The position numbers were made by a program, and so were the translations under genes. Of a DNA stretch of 64,000 bases, positions 31,771-44,969 are shown piece after piece. Position 1 is the first letter of the stretch; each line of letters starts with the position of its first letter. Origin of the DNA: Climacium dendroides (lineage: Eukaryota > Streptophyta > Bryopsida > Hypnales > Climaciaceae); assembly GCA_950106755.1 (NCBI GenBank), contig OX467087.1:15752047-15816046 (forward strand), in the 5' to 3' direction. Below the pieces are notes generated by a model. It ran no database searches. It saw only the letters and a program-made list of their open reading frames with translations, and was not told the origin of the DNA.

Positions 31771-33913
31771 GTGACGTTCAAGGGTTAAAGAACAACTACT
31801 AGTTTGAGGTAGGATGAGCCTTGCAAATGAACCCTATATAAGCAATTATAATAGGAAAACTTTTAGTATTTGTGTCATGCATTTCTGTTTGCAAGATAGA
31901 CGGCCAAAATTGTTGCAACCTAAATAACACGTTACAACTTCTAATGGGCTCACCATGCTCCACTTTCAGTATCACTTGAATCTCAACTCATTAATATTGC
32001 ACATGCCAAGTACCCACAATGTTAGTTTCCATTTTCCTACTTTTGTTATCAAGTTTCAGTCCTTGGGACTGCTAACACACACCATTCATAACATCGGGCA
32101 TGTCACTTGATAACATGGGGTGAAACTTCCATTGATGTCTAAGTACTAAATGAAGGCACTACTCCCCACTAGTACTAACTGCCCTTAAATGTCATCCCAA
32201 CTCCATCCTAGGCCCATGAGTATTTGCTACTTGCTCTTTGTTATTATTTGGAACTTAAACCTTGAGACACATGAAAAATGACTTAGTAAAGAGTGGGACT
32301 CCATCCAACTGGTGCCATGAGATACTTACACCAGTATCCCATAGTGCCTTGAATTTTGGTGATGAATTTGTATCACCCACTCTGAGTTATTGGAACTCAC
32401 CAAGGCTTTAAAGAGGGAATGAGGAAGGAGACCAATCCTTGTAGTACTTTTGTAGTATTCAGCAGACCCTTCTATTCTAGATCAAAGGAGATCCCCAAAC
32501 ACATTTGGTTGTAGAAGACCACCCAATTTCAACTGAAATCAAATGTTACGCCACCATTTGAACTCCCAAACTTCCAAACGGCGTAAACTTTATAATCCCA
32601 AATCTAAATTCCATATGTAAGCCCATTTGGGATATTTATGCAACAAATAGATGCCGATAGATTGCTCACTCATCCCATTTGAACAAGTTCTTGCAAAGTT
32701 ATGACAAAAATTCGGATTCACTATGGGAAGCGTCACGCCTTCACCACAATCCTTCTCTTGGCTATAACTTTTGACTCATAGTTTAGAACCTTGTAATGCT
32801 TATCATTCTAACTTTCTTGTGTTCTTATCTTTCTAATGATATGCTACATGTCATATTTCCATAAAGGATTCATTGGGAACGTCTCACTCCTAACCCTTAA
32901 GTGTCCTCATGTCACTAGGGCACCACCAACTTTAAACGGCCATAACTTTGAGTTCATAAGTCCAAATCACACGTTCTTTAAATTGTTGAATGCGTATTTT
33001 TAAGGGATTTTCAATCATATATTAAATTCTATCATACCTTTCAAATCCAAGGCGATATTGTGCCTTGTTTGCTTGAGAGACACCCATTTTTCCTTTTTTA
33101 GGCTCTTGCAAGGCTCGAAAAGTCATCCCCAAGGTCCCCTTACTCACCAAGGCACTTCAAGCACCTTAAAGAGATAGGGGTGTGACATAAACTTGCCATG
33201 ACTTCACGTAAATTGTAAAATGGAATGACGTGTAACATTACAAAATTAAACCTCTTCATGGGAGATGAATGTTAAGTCTCATGGCAACTATGTTGTCATT
33301 CATTCATGAAAGTCAATGAAAGGCTTCAAAACCTCGTCAAAATTCCAAGAAAATGAGAAGTACTTTGTGTACAATAAATTCATATTTACTATACTGAATA
33401 TTGTACAGATATGTTGTTCATGGATAGGTGATCACATTAGAAGAAAAATAAGTCCTATGTAACTAGCCAATGTGAGCGCTTATTTACCCACCCATGGTAA
33501 ATGACTTCCACAACAAATTCTTTTTTGTTTGTTTTAGTTTTAATTGCTAATGGGTGTCTAAACGTTGTCCATTGAGCCTTTTAAGCAATGGACTCTCCTC
33601 TAAATGCTTAAGTGTATTCAATGTGATATATCAACCAACAAATACAACTTTAAAATGCAAATAGATTGGTAATTTGATAATGGATTAGGCTATTGTGGGT
33701 TTTTTGTGCAAGTGAAGTTACATCAAACTTCATTCACAATTTTAACTTAGTTACCTAATTCAAACTAAATTGAAACTTTTAAAATGTGTTTGAAATGATT
33801 GTTTTGATCTAAATTTGGAATTTGGTTTTAAGTGGATACTTCTACTAAAACCAATTTGAAACTTTTAAGATGTTTTTGAGATGATTGTTTCTATCTAAAT
33901 TTGGAGTTTGGTT
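31771..33913. other. Repeat-like non-coding stretch
   Basis: No intact frame over 60 codons is convincing. Phrases such as GGCCATAACTTTGAGTTCATA suggest decayed transposon sequence, but I cannot assign a family. Confidence 0.35.
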
Positions 33914-34771
33914 TTAACCCCTAAAGGACCACCGTGTTTACAAGCTCAAATGATTTAAAATCAACCTCTTTCAATAAAATGATTAGTGGATCAAATTTTT
34001 GAAACTTTTTCATAAATTTAACTGTAAGATCTTATTTGTCACTCATTTATGTAACACCCTTCTAAATTTCAGAGTTGGCAAGGGCATACTTCATGAGATT
34101 ATAATACTCAAAGTAGAGTCAAAACTTTTTTTGGATCTTGCCCGAGGTGTCAACATTTCTTTTGGTCATTCAAAATGATAACTTCCACTTTATAGATGTC
34201 TTGTGCAATTTGAATTTCTTATAGAGCTTGAAGTCGACTATATTCGTGACAAACTTATTGATCATTGAATACTCATAATATAGTGGAAAAAAATAGGAAG
34301 CGGGAACTGCTTTGTTGAAACACACTTTACACTAAGAAAACTTCATGGACAAGATTTTGATAGTAATAAATTTCAATTATAAAATCCATATGGTATAAAC
34401 CTAGAACATCATGTGTAGTATTTGTGGGAAAAAAATTAAAATTAAAAAAATTATAAAATGAAAGTTATTATGAAGTCAAGCAAAGTTGACTACAAAAATC
34501 TTGGGCACCTAACTAAAGATGGGTCCCTGGATCCACCTGGCCTCGTCTTGGATGAGTTTGGTCTTGAGCCTCATAATAGGGGTAATCACACCTTCTTCAC
34601 TTGGCACTTGAAGAATGGAAAATGAGAAGTTGGTGAGGGTTTGGAGGAGCCAATGGGAAGCCACGGAGGGTAAAGAAGGTGTGACACCCCTAAAAGATGT
34701 GTTTAGGGTGGAGAATGAATAAATGGGGAAAGTGCCACTTGAAAAAGGAAAAAGGAGAGCATAAAGAATAA

Positions 34772-34855
34772 ACTTAAGTACATATATCTTCTGCACTTCC
34801 AATCTTCACCTCCGGAGGTGAAGAGTGGGAGTGCAGAAGATATATGTATTTAAGT
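34772..34855. repeat. 84-bp perfect-centre hairpin
   Basis: Two 42-bp arms (34772-34813 and 34814-34855) meet at CCTCC|GGAGG with no loop and only a few mismatches. The outer ends read ACTTAAGTACATATATCTTC. The DNA around it (34,510-35,110) is less AT-rich and has short open frames with no recognisable domain. Confidence 0.85.
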
Positions 34856-35953
34856 ATATTCTACTACAAAAGAACAACATCAACCAAACCCCAACGTGCC
34901 ACGTCTGTGTTCTCCATTCTTCAACTTGGGTGTAAAGAAGGTGTGACTATCCTTAATCTATTCACTTGGATTTGATTTCAACACTTGAGGAAAAGGTTTG
35001 AGGAAGATTGGGTCCCCACCATCTTGAGGAAGGCTCGAGGAAGGAGGCTTTGCGAGTTGGGTGTGGGTTGGGACAGCCAAGGAAATGTAGATGTATCCAG
35101 TAACCCCACCGAGGAAAAAACAAAAGCTTTTACATTGTATGTAATCGAATACATTTTTTTTACATATTGTTTGTTTACATAAATAAAAAAAATTATATGT
35201 AAGCATATATTTGCATGCATTTATATATAATAAGTTATGTACATATATTTATACATTCTCATACATACTAGAGTGCTATGTGTTGTTGCCATGTGTCGTT
35301 GCCATGTTCAAAATAAAAGTAAAAAATAAAATTTGAATTTTTTATATGTATTTAAAAAAAAAATTAATATCTTTTATGCATGAAGGAGTGCAAGGGCTTT
35401 GTTTTGTGGCATTTAGACATGTGACATGAAAATAATGGTTATCCAAAATAAAAGACAATTTAATTCAATTTTTTTAATTAAAAATGGTCCATAACTTTCA
35501 CATTATAGGTCCAAATGCCATGAAATTGGTACGAATACAAAGCTCTATGCACAAAGGACTGCAAGGGTTTTGTTTCATGATGTTTGGACCTACAATGTAA
35601 AAATTATAGTTTTTCCAAAATAAGAGATAATATAATTCAAATTTTTGATGAAGGAAAAACTTTGAAATTCAATAATTTTCACATAGTACATTGAAACACC
35701 ACAGAATAAAGTTGTTGTAGTTTCCCTTGCAATGAGCTTTCCAACAATAGCAAGAATGCTACCAAATGCCTCATGGTTTCTTACATTATAGCATATCAAA
35801 CAAATAAAGCAAAACAAAACAAACAACATAATTTAGGGCACAAATGTATTTATAGATAATGAAAAATATACATTTCTATATTCTATAAGCTCACATTTTA
35901 GACTTTTTGAGTATATTTTGTATTTTCATACGAATTATTTTATTTTTTCTTAA

Positions 35954-36831
35954 CCTCTAAAGGACCATCATATTCAGAGGCTCCAAACCGCTTCAAAATA
36001 CTCATCTCTGAAGCAAGGTCAAAATCTTCATCAATGATTATTTTTTAGCAAATCCAACTATAGAATACTTTAATTGACTTGTTCAAAACATTGTCCTAAA
36101 ATTTTAGAGCAAACATCCCTACCAATTGCAAGTTCAATGTGCTTAAACTTCAAAATGTAGGCTTCTCTAGCCCTTCCAAAAGGTAAAGTTTTGTCTTTCA
36201 ACATTTTTAGGAAAAAACATGTATGTCCTACAACTTATGTATTTTAGTCAATATATTGGAAATTGGGTTCAAAACATATGCAAAAAATTTTAACCAAAAA
36301 AACTTTCATATTCATATTCAAATTGTAAGATGAAAGGTATAAGATAAAACTAATATGCCAATAACTTTTGGAAGAATTTGAAAATTGTTAATCCCAATGG
36401 TGAGAATGTTCTAGTAAACAATATCTTTCTTGAATTTTTATTTTTATTTGAAAATTTTCAAAATTGAGAGCACAAGATGACTTTATATGTTTTTTCTACC
36501 TTCATTGTTCGCAAAATAAAACTTGTCATAACTATTACATCATCATTTGGAATTGAATGGTTCAATTTTTTTCCACTATATATCGATCTACACAATCTCT
36601 AAAAAATAATTAATATTTTTCTAGAATATATTTCTTGCTACCCCGTTTAGGTTTGAAATTAAAAAAAAAAACTTCTAATTTTTGCAATGTTTATTGGAAT
36701 GATAAGAAACACAACTTTGCACATCAATTATGATGATTAGCATTCATCCTAAAAATTCCATGCAAAAGTCAAAAGAGCTTGCTTGAGTTTTCAAGAAGCC
36801 AAGAGTCACAAGCTCTTTGGTCCTTTAGGGA
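35954..36831. mobile_element. Nested TTAA-target element, 0.88 kb
   Basis: CCTCTAAAGGACCA follows TTAA at 35950-35953, and TGGTCCTTTAGGGA precedes TTAA at 36832-36835. Both ends match the 4.16-kb element around it, so it is a short, internally deleted relative inserted into the larger copy, or an internal duplicate of its ends. Confidence 0.6.
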
Positions 36832-37364
36832 TTAAAAAATTACAATATTTTCAAATTTTTGCAAGACAATTTGAATTTTTTAACTTGTAGTAGACACATG
36901 ATTTCATCTCTGAAAATAAAAATAAAATTTTCATTCATATCTATTTGCAAACAACAAATACAATGATGGAAATGGGCCTAATAAAGCCAACCAAAATCTC
37001 AAGTTTTTGTACTTGTATATGGTAGTATTTAAGGTAGGAGGTTCTATAAGCGTTTAGCCTATAAAATCACCCACCTCCTCAAAAGTACAATATTTATACA
37101 TGCTGCTTTTTCATAGCCTCCAATAATGTAAAAATAGTGTACACTTGTGGTGGTGGGCCATTTTAGAGCCCTATGCCATTTCAACTTCAAAATGTCATAA
37201 CAAATTCCACAAAGCTCCAAAAATTATGAAACGACTTGGGTTAGATGCAAATTCTACTTTTCTTTCAAGTAAAATTTATTAAAGACTAAATCAAGAAGTT
37301 TAACCTCCTCAACATTCATTTTCAGCTCAATCGATAGATCCTACCTTATTTGTATCTGTATCTG

Positions 37365-37620
37365 TGTGTGAATTTTGAAATATGCGTGAATTTTGAAATT
37401 TGAATGTGTGTGCAAATTTTGAAATAAATATGTGTAAAATTTAAAATTTGAATATGTGTGAATTCTGAAATATGTGTACAAGAATTTTGAAATTTGTATA
37501 TAAGAATTTTGAAATTTGTGAAATTTTAAAATTTTGAAATTTGTGTGTGTGTCAGTTTTGAATTATGTATGAATTTAAGTACTTGAATTATGAAATTGGT
37601 GAATGAGAATTTGAAGTTTT
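37365..37620. repeat. GAATTTTGAAAT minisatellite
   Basis: Variants of GTGTGAATTTTGAAATATG repeat about ten times with irregular spacing. It lies within the 4.16-kb element. Confidence 0.7.
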
Positions 37621-37900
37621 TGAAAGTACGCTTTAGGCTCTGAAATACTGCTAGAGCTCTACGAGCTGCTCTAGGCATGAAGAGAACAAATGAATCTATA
37701 GTGCTCTGTGTTTGAGTACAATGACTTTTCAAAGGATGGAGCCGGGATTTGGCTTCCCACCCGTCCAACTATCCCATTGACCGGGGGATCTCTTTTGTTC
37801 TAGGGCAATCTATTGGCACTATTGATGGGTGGCATCTCGAAGTCATTCCTTTATTCATCTTCTATTTCAGGCTGCCCTTGTTGAGATGAAATTCACATAT
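37620..37900. other. Higher-GC segment, possible captured fragment
   Basis: Base composition and words such as GGATGGAGCCGGGATTTGGC differ from the AT-rich surroundings, and a splice-acceptor-like CTTCTATTTCAG lies near 37870. I do not recognise a protein in any frame. It could be a captured host fragment. Confidence 0.25.
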
Positions 37901-38081
37901 GCTTTCATATCTTATTTAAAAATCAATGAATTTCAAATTTTTTGGGGGGGAAAGCTAGCTTCTTAATATGTGCATGTACACCCTTTTTTTATCACAATTT
38001 TATCTCAAATATTGACACAGGAAACGCTCGCCCAAATTTGCCAAAAGTCCAAAGTGGACTCCTTGGTCCTTTAGGGGTTAA

Positions 38082-40083
38082 TTGGATACTTCTACTAAGA
38101 TTTCATCCAAACTTAGTCTAAAACTTCATCCTTTTATATTTTATGGGTTTTTTAGTCTTTTCTTGAGTGCAAGTACCTATGGGCTTCACTGCTCTTTTTT
38201 GAGGAATCTATATGACTAATTTCCTATTCTAATCTAACTTCTAAGTTCTTGCTTAAATTTCCTTGGTTTTTAAAGTTTGTTTAGCTTCTGTTAGTTTATC
38301 ATTTTTAACAGTTTGGTATTTTCTTCTTGTGGAAACTAATTCTAGATTTCTAAAATGGTAAGACACTAATTGGTCCTTCTTACTAAAAATTATTGATGGA
38401 TGAAGTTTGACCATTAATCGGTTCTTCAAACTTCATCCACTAATTTCTCCTAATCTATAATTTAAAATTAACCTTTTCTTTCACCTATGGATTTTAGGTT
38501 TTGACCTTTTTTTAATTTTCTCAACTTCAAGAGTTTGAAGCTCTAACTAACTTTCATCCGGTTTTAGCTCTAAACTTCATCTGTTGATAACTTTTTTTGT
38601 TTTAAGTTGAATATCTAAGTGTGAGATACTTCTAAAAACCTCTAGACTAATTCTACAACATTTTAAATTTAAAACTTGAAAAAAACTATCCTTGCTACTC
38701 TAACTTGAGGTTATAGTTCGACCACTATATTTTAACAAGCTAACTTTGAAAATTAATAGCAATAAGTAATATCATGTGATATCTTCCCATTTCATAGCAT
38801 TTGCCATGGTTTGGATGGTTTTACAAATTTTTCTCACCGCTTCAAAGTTGTTGTTTAATACAAGTAAGACATGGATTCCTAACTACCTTCTTTCTATTCT
38901 ATTTCCTTTCTTTCTCTTCAACACTATTCAAGCTACATTATTGTATTCCAAGAATTGACCTTGAAAATTATATAATAATTGTCTCAAGTTTCTAAACAAT
39001 AATTGACTTCTAATACTTCCTATCCTTCTATCTAATTTCTAATGGTTCAAAGTGCTTTTTAAGGATTTCTTTCTATATCTTATTAACTTCCAAATCCCTC
39101 TTTTAAATTCTAATTTGCCTCTTCATCTCTCTCATTTAGAGCTTGAGTTGTGAGAGTTCTACTATTGAGATGTGGGAGTGGTGAGTGATGAAAGGATGCT
39201 AATTTTCTATTCTATTTTCTAATTTTTAGTTCGGTTTTGGCACTTGAAGAACTTTGAGAGGTTGCCTTACTAATTGCTTGCCATTCAATGGATGTCTAAT
39301 TTTTGTGTCTATTCTACTCCCCTAGTCCTTTCATCCTACTTAACTTCTAAAAGTTTTGACTATGTTTTTACCAAAACTGCTCCAAAACTGCCATCTCTAG
39401 TACAAGTACAAAATTTTTGACAAAAAAAACATTTTTTTGACACATCTTACCATAAGATCTTATAGTGTTCTATTTTGAAAAGACGTGAAAAAAATTTCAG
39501 AAATTTTCACCATGTAGATTGCAAGATATTAGCGTTTGAAGTGACAAATATCATTTTTTTAATCCCTGTGAAAAACTGGGCAGCTACACTTCACAAGGTC
39601 ACATTTGTATGAAAAAATGTCCAAAATAGTGGTTATTCTTTGGATTCATTCTTCAAGGCAAGTTGGATACATGCTTGAAAAATTTCAAATCATTTGGAAC
39701 TGTACAACATATAGAAAAAATGTAGTAAATAGAAAGAAGTAGACAATGACTTAAAATACTAAATTGTTAACAATTTTTTTGTGGAATTGAAAAATGTTAA
39801 CCCCAATGGTTGCAATGTTTTAATAAATAATTTATATCTAATAATTTTATTTTTTTTCAAAAATATTGAAAATTGAGTTAAATAAAGAACTACGAAGTTT
39901 ATTTTAGAGTAGAGACTCCATAACTACCTTCAAACTACCCACAACTAAAACTCCTCATAAATTTCATCTCATTAATCAAAATGGAATGATTCAAAGATAT
40001 CCACCACTACCCTAGTTTGGAGTTAGTACAACATTCAGAACCAACAATTGAAGCCAGTACAATTTAGAGCCAATAGTTGAAGC
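38082..40083. other. AT-rich non-coding stretch
   Basis: Low-complexity, T-rich sequence with many CTTC, AACTT and TTCATC words. Small frames (38776-38995) have no domain. Nothing else is supported. Confidence 0.4.
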
Positions 40084-40085
40084 TA

Positions 40086-40334
40086 CACTAAATAGTGAAA
40101 TTAGGTTGCCTGAACAATTAGGTTGCCTTACTCAAGAAAGTTACCTCATGACTCACCACTCATCTAGATGGGCGCACAAGCAATTCTCTAAACCCGAGTC
40201 ATGAACCAGTGCACCAATCCATGCAACACACATGGTTCCTACATTACTGCATCCATCTATACTAACTGTACATATTTATATAGTGTGGAATGTCGAGAAT
40301 TTAGCATGGGGCAACCTAATTGTACTATTTAGTG
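40086..40334. mobile_element. 249-bp MITE with TA duplication
   Basis: CACTAAATAGTGAAATTAGG at 40086 is mirrored by CCTAATTGTACTATTTAGTG ending at 40334. TA flanks both ends (40084-40085 and 40335-40336). Short length, no coding capacity and a TA duplication fit a Tc1/mariner-type MITE, although the CACTA start also recalls CACTA elements. Confidence 0.6.
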
Positions 40335-40336
40335 TA

Positions 40337-42739
40337 GTATACAACCCCTCTCATGGCCAAAGGCTCTCTTTCCCATGTTTTGGGGCTTGCGCCAAGTAGC
40401 AGGCTATAATTTGAATATTTAATAGACCTCCTCCTCAGTGCTGATGTGGCTAGCAATTGGGTGGCGTGGCAACACTCATGTGGCGACCAGAGATTGGTTG
40501 GACCCCCTCTAGACCTTGGTTTAGTTTAGCTCATTAGGCTTCTGGCTGGTCAGGGTTCTTGGCTCCTTGGTTTGAATTCCTTTGTCTAATTTTTGGTTTT
40601 CCTAAAATTATTATTTTTTAAAATTCGTTAAATACTTGGAAATTTTCTCTTCTATAACTTTGCTAATTTTTTGAGGACCCTTCTTACCAAACCTGTTCGA
40701 CACTAAACTTGTGAGATGGCAAATTCTATTTTATAGGGGGAATTTTTCTAAAACTCTAAGATTCAAAGCTTTGCTGTATCTTGTAAAACACACTAAATCC
40801 TATTGATACTCAACTACTACAAGTTAAAGCTTTGCCATACTTTGGGAATTTTGACAAAATACTATAAAGTTTCTAGAACTTAAGATCAAAGCTCTACCTT
40901 ATTTTGAAAATACTCTAAAATATTAAGACAAAGTCTAATACACAAAGTCAAGGTTTTGTTGTCTTGAAGGGGATGTTAAAAACTAGGAACAAGAACTCAA
41001 CAAGACCTTTTTTAGTATGATCATATAAGAACGTAAACAGGGTTGGTACAACATGAAAACGACTAACATATATGTTAGTACAAAACGTGTAAACCATCTA
41101 AACACAACTAGTGTTAGTATAAATGAGTTAGTAAACCAAAATACTCAAAACAAAATACTAGAGGTCTTCCCTAAGTCACATTACCCATTATAAGGGAAGA
41201 ATTTTCTAGGATTGTTACTAGTATTAGAAAAATACACAAAACTTCAACAAAAACAAACAAACTAGTACACCAAAACTTCAACAATACACACAAAGAGTTT
41301 GTAAGATTTAAAAGGAACCCAAAGCCCTTCAAAACTCAAACAAAGACACAAATGGGAGCTTATAATGCTCTAAAAACACACGTTTGTAACTTTGGCTTAA
41401 ACTTTGCCAAAAAGTCCATGTTAATGGACCAACATGTTGATGTATCAAAATTATGGCTACAAGGGGTGAGAAGAGAGGAGAATGAGTGCCCATTTATATC
41501 CTTCCAAGGGCACCCACCTCCTCTCATTTTGTTGATGTAAACTTAATATCAATTAGGATTTTCATCTTAATTCTACCAATTTTGATGTTCTATGATAGTC
41601 TATTTTTTAACTTTTGGAGATTAACTTCAAATCACAAACGAATTGCGTCATTGACTTCAAAAGGCCATTTTTAGTTTACACAAATCCCCACCCCTTTTTC
41701 ATATGCTAAAAACTCAACAAATCCTAGTGCCAACTTAATGACTAAAAAGGATAAAAATCCAACTTTTGGAGGTTGAATTCTTTGAAAAAAATAACTAACC
41801 TAGGGTCTATAGTAGGTATGTGGGAGTAAGAAAAGATCACATTTTGATGTTGTATGCTCCTGAACTGCCTTTCAACTCCACCGTAATCTTTTAATTTTGC
41901 CGATCTTTCTTTTAATTTGGGCACTTCTAGCTATCAAAATGTCTTGAAACTTGTTGGAGATTCTTATTAATATAAAACAAGTTGTTCTAATTTTTAGTGA
42001 GATGTTATTGCAATTTGGGGATTTCTATGAATTTTCCATTGTAGATTAAAGGGGTTGATTGTTCGGAAAGGCATCTTCTAAGTATTAGAAAATTCTGAAA
42101 CTTTTTGCGGAACCTTCCATGGAATCCCACAAAATATGTGTAAGCCCATATATGGACTTTACACAATTGTCGAAGGAGAATAAAATCCCACACCATCTTT
42201 TAATTATCGGGTTTCAAGGAATCTTTTACACAGAGAAGAATCTTGGCAAAGCAACTTCACCATTGAGTTCCTAGTGCCATTTCAACCCTAAAACATCATC
42301 CTTCAACTATAGATTCCCTCCACTGGTCCATCATGCATTTTTTCCAACCTGTAGGCTAACATTTGGGGTTTCTACAAAAAATAGGAATTGAATGGGAACT
42401 TGAAACCTATCCATAAAGCTGGGCTCTAGGGTTCTCCCCAAGTTTTCTTGGACCAATTTTAACCATTTACTGTCACATGCATGGTAGGTTAGGCTATTTT
42501 GAGCAATTCTACTAAAGGTTGGTAAATACCATGATTTTGTGGTTTCTAATCTATTTATAAGTGGGATTTGGATCTACTTAGGTAAAAACACTCAAAATAT
42601 GACCAAATACTATATTGGCATGTAACATATCTATTTTGATGTTACACTCTTTTGGGGGCTTTTTGTACTATTTTCTATACTATATTTTGCAAAAAATAAA
42701 AAAAACAATGAATCTTAGGTGACAAAATAGGAGCTCTTA
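40337..42739. other. Non-coding stretch
   Basis: Only short frames occur (41352-41540 is the longest near-coding one) and none has a recognisable domain. Probably decayed repeat DNA. Confidence 0.35.
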
Positions 42740-42810
42740 GCCAATGCAACTAAAAAGTGTCCACTATGACTATAAATGAGTCACAGTAGACACTTTTTAG
42801 TTGTAGTGGC
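42740..42810. repeat. 71-bp hairpin, 30-bp arms
   Basis: The left arm 42740-42769 and right arm 42781-42810 pair with four mismatches around an 11-bp loop; the shared core is CAACTAAAAAGTGT. It looks like a MITE remnant. Confidence 0.8.
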
Positions 42811-43519
42811 CAATTGCATAGGACCCATTTTTCTTCTAGTCTCAATAACATCCTCCCCAACAGTTTCTAGAAATGTTGTACACCTTGATGTCCAATACAT
42901 CATCATGAGAAACATGCCACACAAGGTGTGTCTTTCACCATGTTCTATATTACATTGCTAAATATAGTATTATACTCCCCTTAATTTATGATGTTTTAGG
43001 TGAAATTGCTTTTATGTTCACGACTACATATTCATTTTAATGATGTCTATGACAATAGAGGAGTGTTGCGCATGCTTGGCTTGGACCATCAACATGTCAT
43101 TGTTTGCGGGATTACTTTGTCAACTTCAATGTAATTGATGCCAACATTGAGGTTAATTGAATTGAACAATAGCCCTCCCTTTTGTGTCTAAAGACATTAA
43201 TAAGTGTTTTTATGTTGCCTACAAAAGTTGGTCAATGTAGATATGACTTCAAACTTCATCTTCCTTTTTTTAATGACAAGAGAATCAAAGGAGCACTAGA
43301 GGAAACAAGAATTCTCTAATTGTTTGTTCCTTTTTATATATTGGCAAATTCATTCTAAGTTTAAATTGTATATAGAGCATACAATCATATTCAAAGGTTT
43401 TCTTGCAACTTTTTTAAGAAATTTGAGAGAACCTCAGGCTATTCTTTGTAGATAGAGTACCATTAGAATACATATGCAAAGTATGCAAATGAGGGTTACT
43501 GAGCTATAAGAGGAATGCA

Positions 43520-44093
43520 CGGGGGGTGTACTACAAAGGAAGTTCATGGGTGAAGAGCAACTAAACCCTAACTACCCATTTCTACTTTTTCTAATTACTT
43601 TCTAATAAACTATAATTTCAACCTACAATTTTAAGCTTTGTTTAACAATGTCTATAGGTTTCTATTGCCAAAAATTTCAATCCTAAATAACATGTGATAC
43701 ATTATCTAGGAACGATTGATAAATGAACTAAAATAACATGTTTTTCAACTAAAATATTTATAAAGATCACATGAAGATGACTATTGTATCAATATTTAGC
43801 CAAAATAAACTTTCAGTAAAAAGCTATTTTATAGAATTTTTTTTTTCATTTTTCAAATTTTTTTTCCTTATATAATATAGGGGTGTGAAAATTATTTTTA
43901 GCTTTACAGTGTATCTTTTTTCTTCGAAAATTTGTAACTAATTATTATTAACATAAAAAAATACCAACAATTCAGAACATAAATTTTCATATATTTTTTT
44001 AGAAAAAAAATAAAATTTTAAGATATAATGTAGGGGGTCCAAAATTTGGTTGCTCCTCATCCATGAACTTCCTTTGTAGTGCACCCCCCAGGG
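43520..44093. mobile_element. Mutator-like MITE, 574 bp, 10-bp duplication
   Basis: GGGGGGTGTACTACAAAGGA at the left is mirrored near the right end (CCTTTGTAGTGCACCCCCC), with about 40 bp of inverted similarity. GAGGAATGCA occurs directly outside both ends (43510-43519 and 44094-44103). A 9-10 bp duplication is the usual Mutator size. There is no coding capacity. Confidence 0.75.
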
Positions 44094-44969
44094 GAGGAAT
44101 GCAGATCACCTTTGTTGACAATTAACTATGCCTCATGGTTTTGTTATTAAAATTGTAACTTGGAATGGAACTAGGATTCCTCACTTTGAGAGTGAAATAA
44201 ACATTTGTATCAACAAGGATGGCCAATTCAAGAATGCTCTGAACAATTGCAATGTCTCATTGCTTGAAGAAAACCACATGTTCTTGCTATTTATGTCAAG
44301 ATGCAGTGTTTCAGGCCTTCGAGGACAATTGTCATTATGTACATCCAATAGGATGTTTTTTGGGACATAGGTGTGTTCTATGGAAGGGCTTTTGTTTTTT
44401 AAGACACCTTCGTGTCATCTCACTTGTCTTGCACAGTATGAGAGATGATGTTGTAGAAGTAGGCTACCGGTGTTGTATATAGACTTCCTGATGAAATGCT
44501 ATGAGACACAATGTGGACCCAAGTTCTCATAGTTACAATACACGCATGTACAGTCATATAGAAGCTTGTCAACCTACAAAGCAACACTGGCGGGTAAGTC
44601 CAACTTCTAATGCTATCAATGATGACATTGTAGAAAACGTAGGGACATTGAAATAGATGTTGTGGAAGACACTCAAGAGGATATATCATTTGTAGTAGGC
44701 AGTCTTGTTTTGACTACCTTTTTTGGCACATGAAAAGCTTCATAGTTGAAGGACTTGCTGTTGCAGAGAAGTAGCACATGTGTTGTGTAGCCTGAAGTAC
44801 GGGCTTTGGAGGCAGTAATGGTACGTGGTGAACAACTACATGGAGCTCGCATATGCATTCGTATAGATGGATGTGTCCTTTGACATATTCTACAAAATTG
44901 AACTCATTCTACAAATGGAGTTGAGGGTTGCGACGGAGTTGGACCTTAGAAAGTTTTGATGCCCCTATC

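Larger units (their letters stand above)
33918..38077. mobile_element. TTAA-target element, 4.16 kb, CCCCTAAAGGACC ends
   Basis: CCCCTAAAGGACC at 33918 is mirrored by GGTCCTTTAGGGG ending at 38077, and both ends are flanked by TTAA (33914-33917 and 38078-38081). TTAA duplication with CCC-starting ends fits piggyBac-like elements, and some other superfamilies also use TTAA. I find no transposase frame, so it is non-autonomous. It contains a nested relative, an 84-bp hairpin and a minisatellite. Confidence 0.65.

Noticed and set aside
7345..31788. TTAACCCCT at 7345 and AGGGTTAA at 31781 as ends of an even larger TTAA element enclosing the giant one.
   Set aside because: Similarity beyond TTAACCC is weak and such words are frequent here; the 28-bp TIR with CTTT is far better supported.
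31771..33913. LTR retrotransposon in the repeat-rich stretch.
   Set aside because: No paired LTRs, primer site or reverse-transcriptase motif could be found.
34509..35206. Short open frames in a less AT-rich segment.
   Set aside because: They overlap on both strands, are under 100 codons and show no domain or exon chain.
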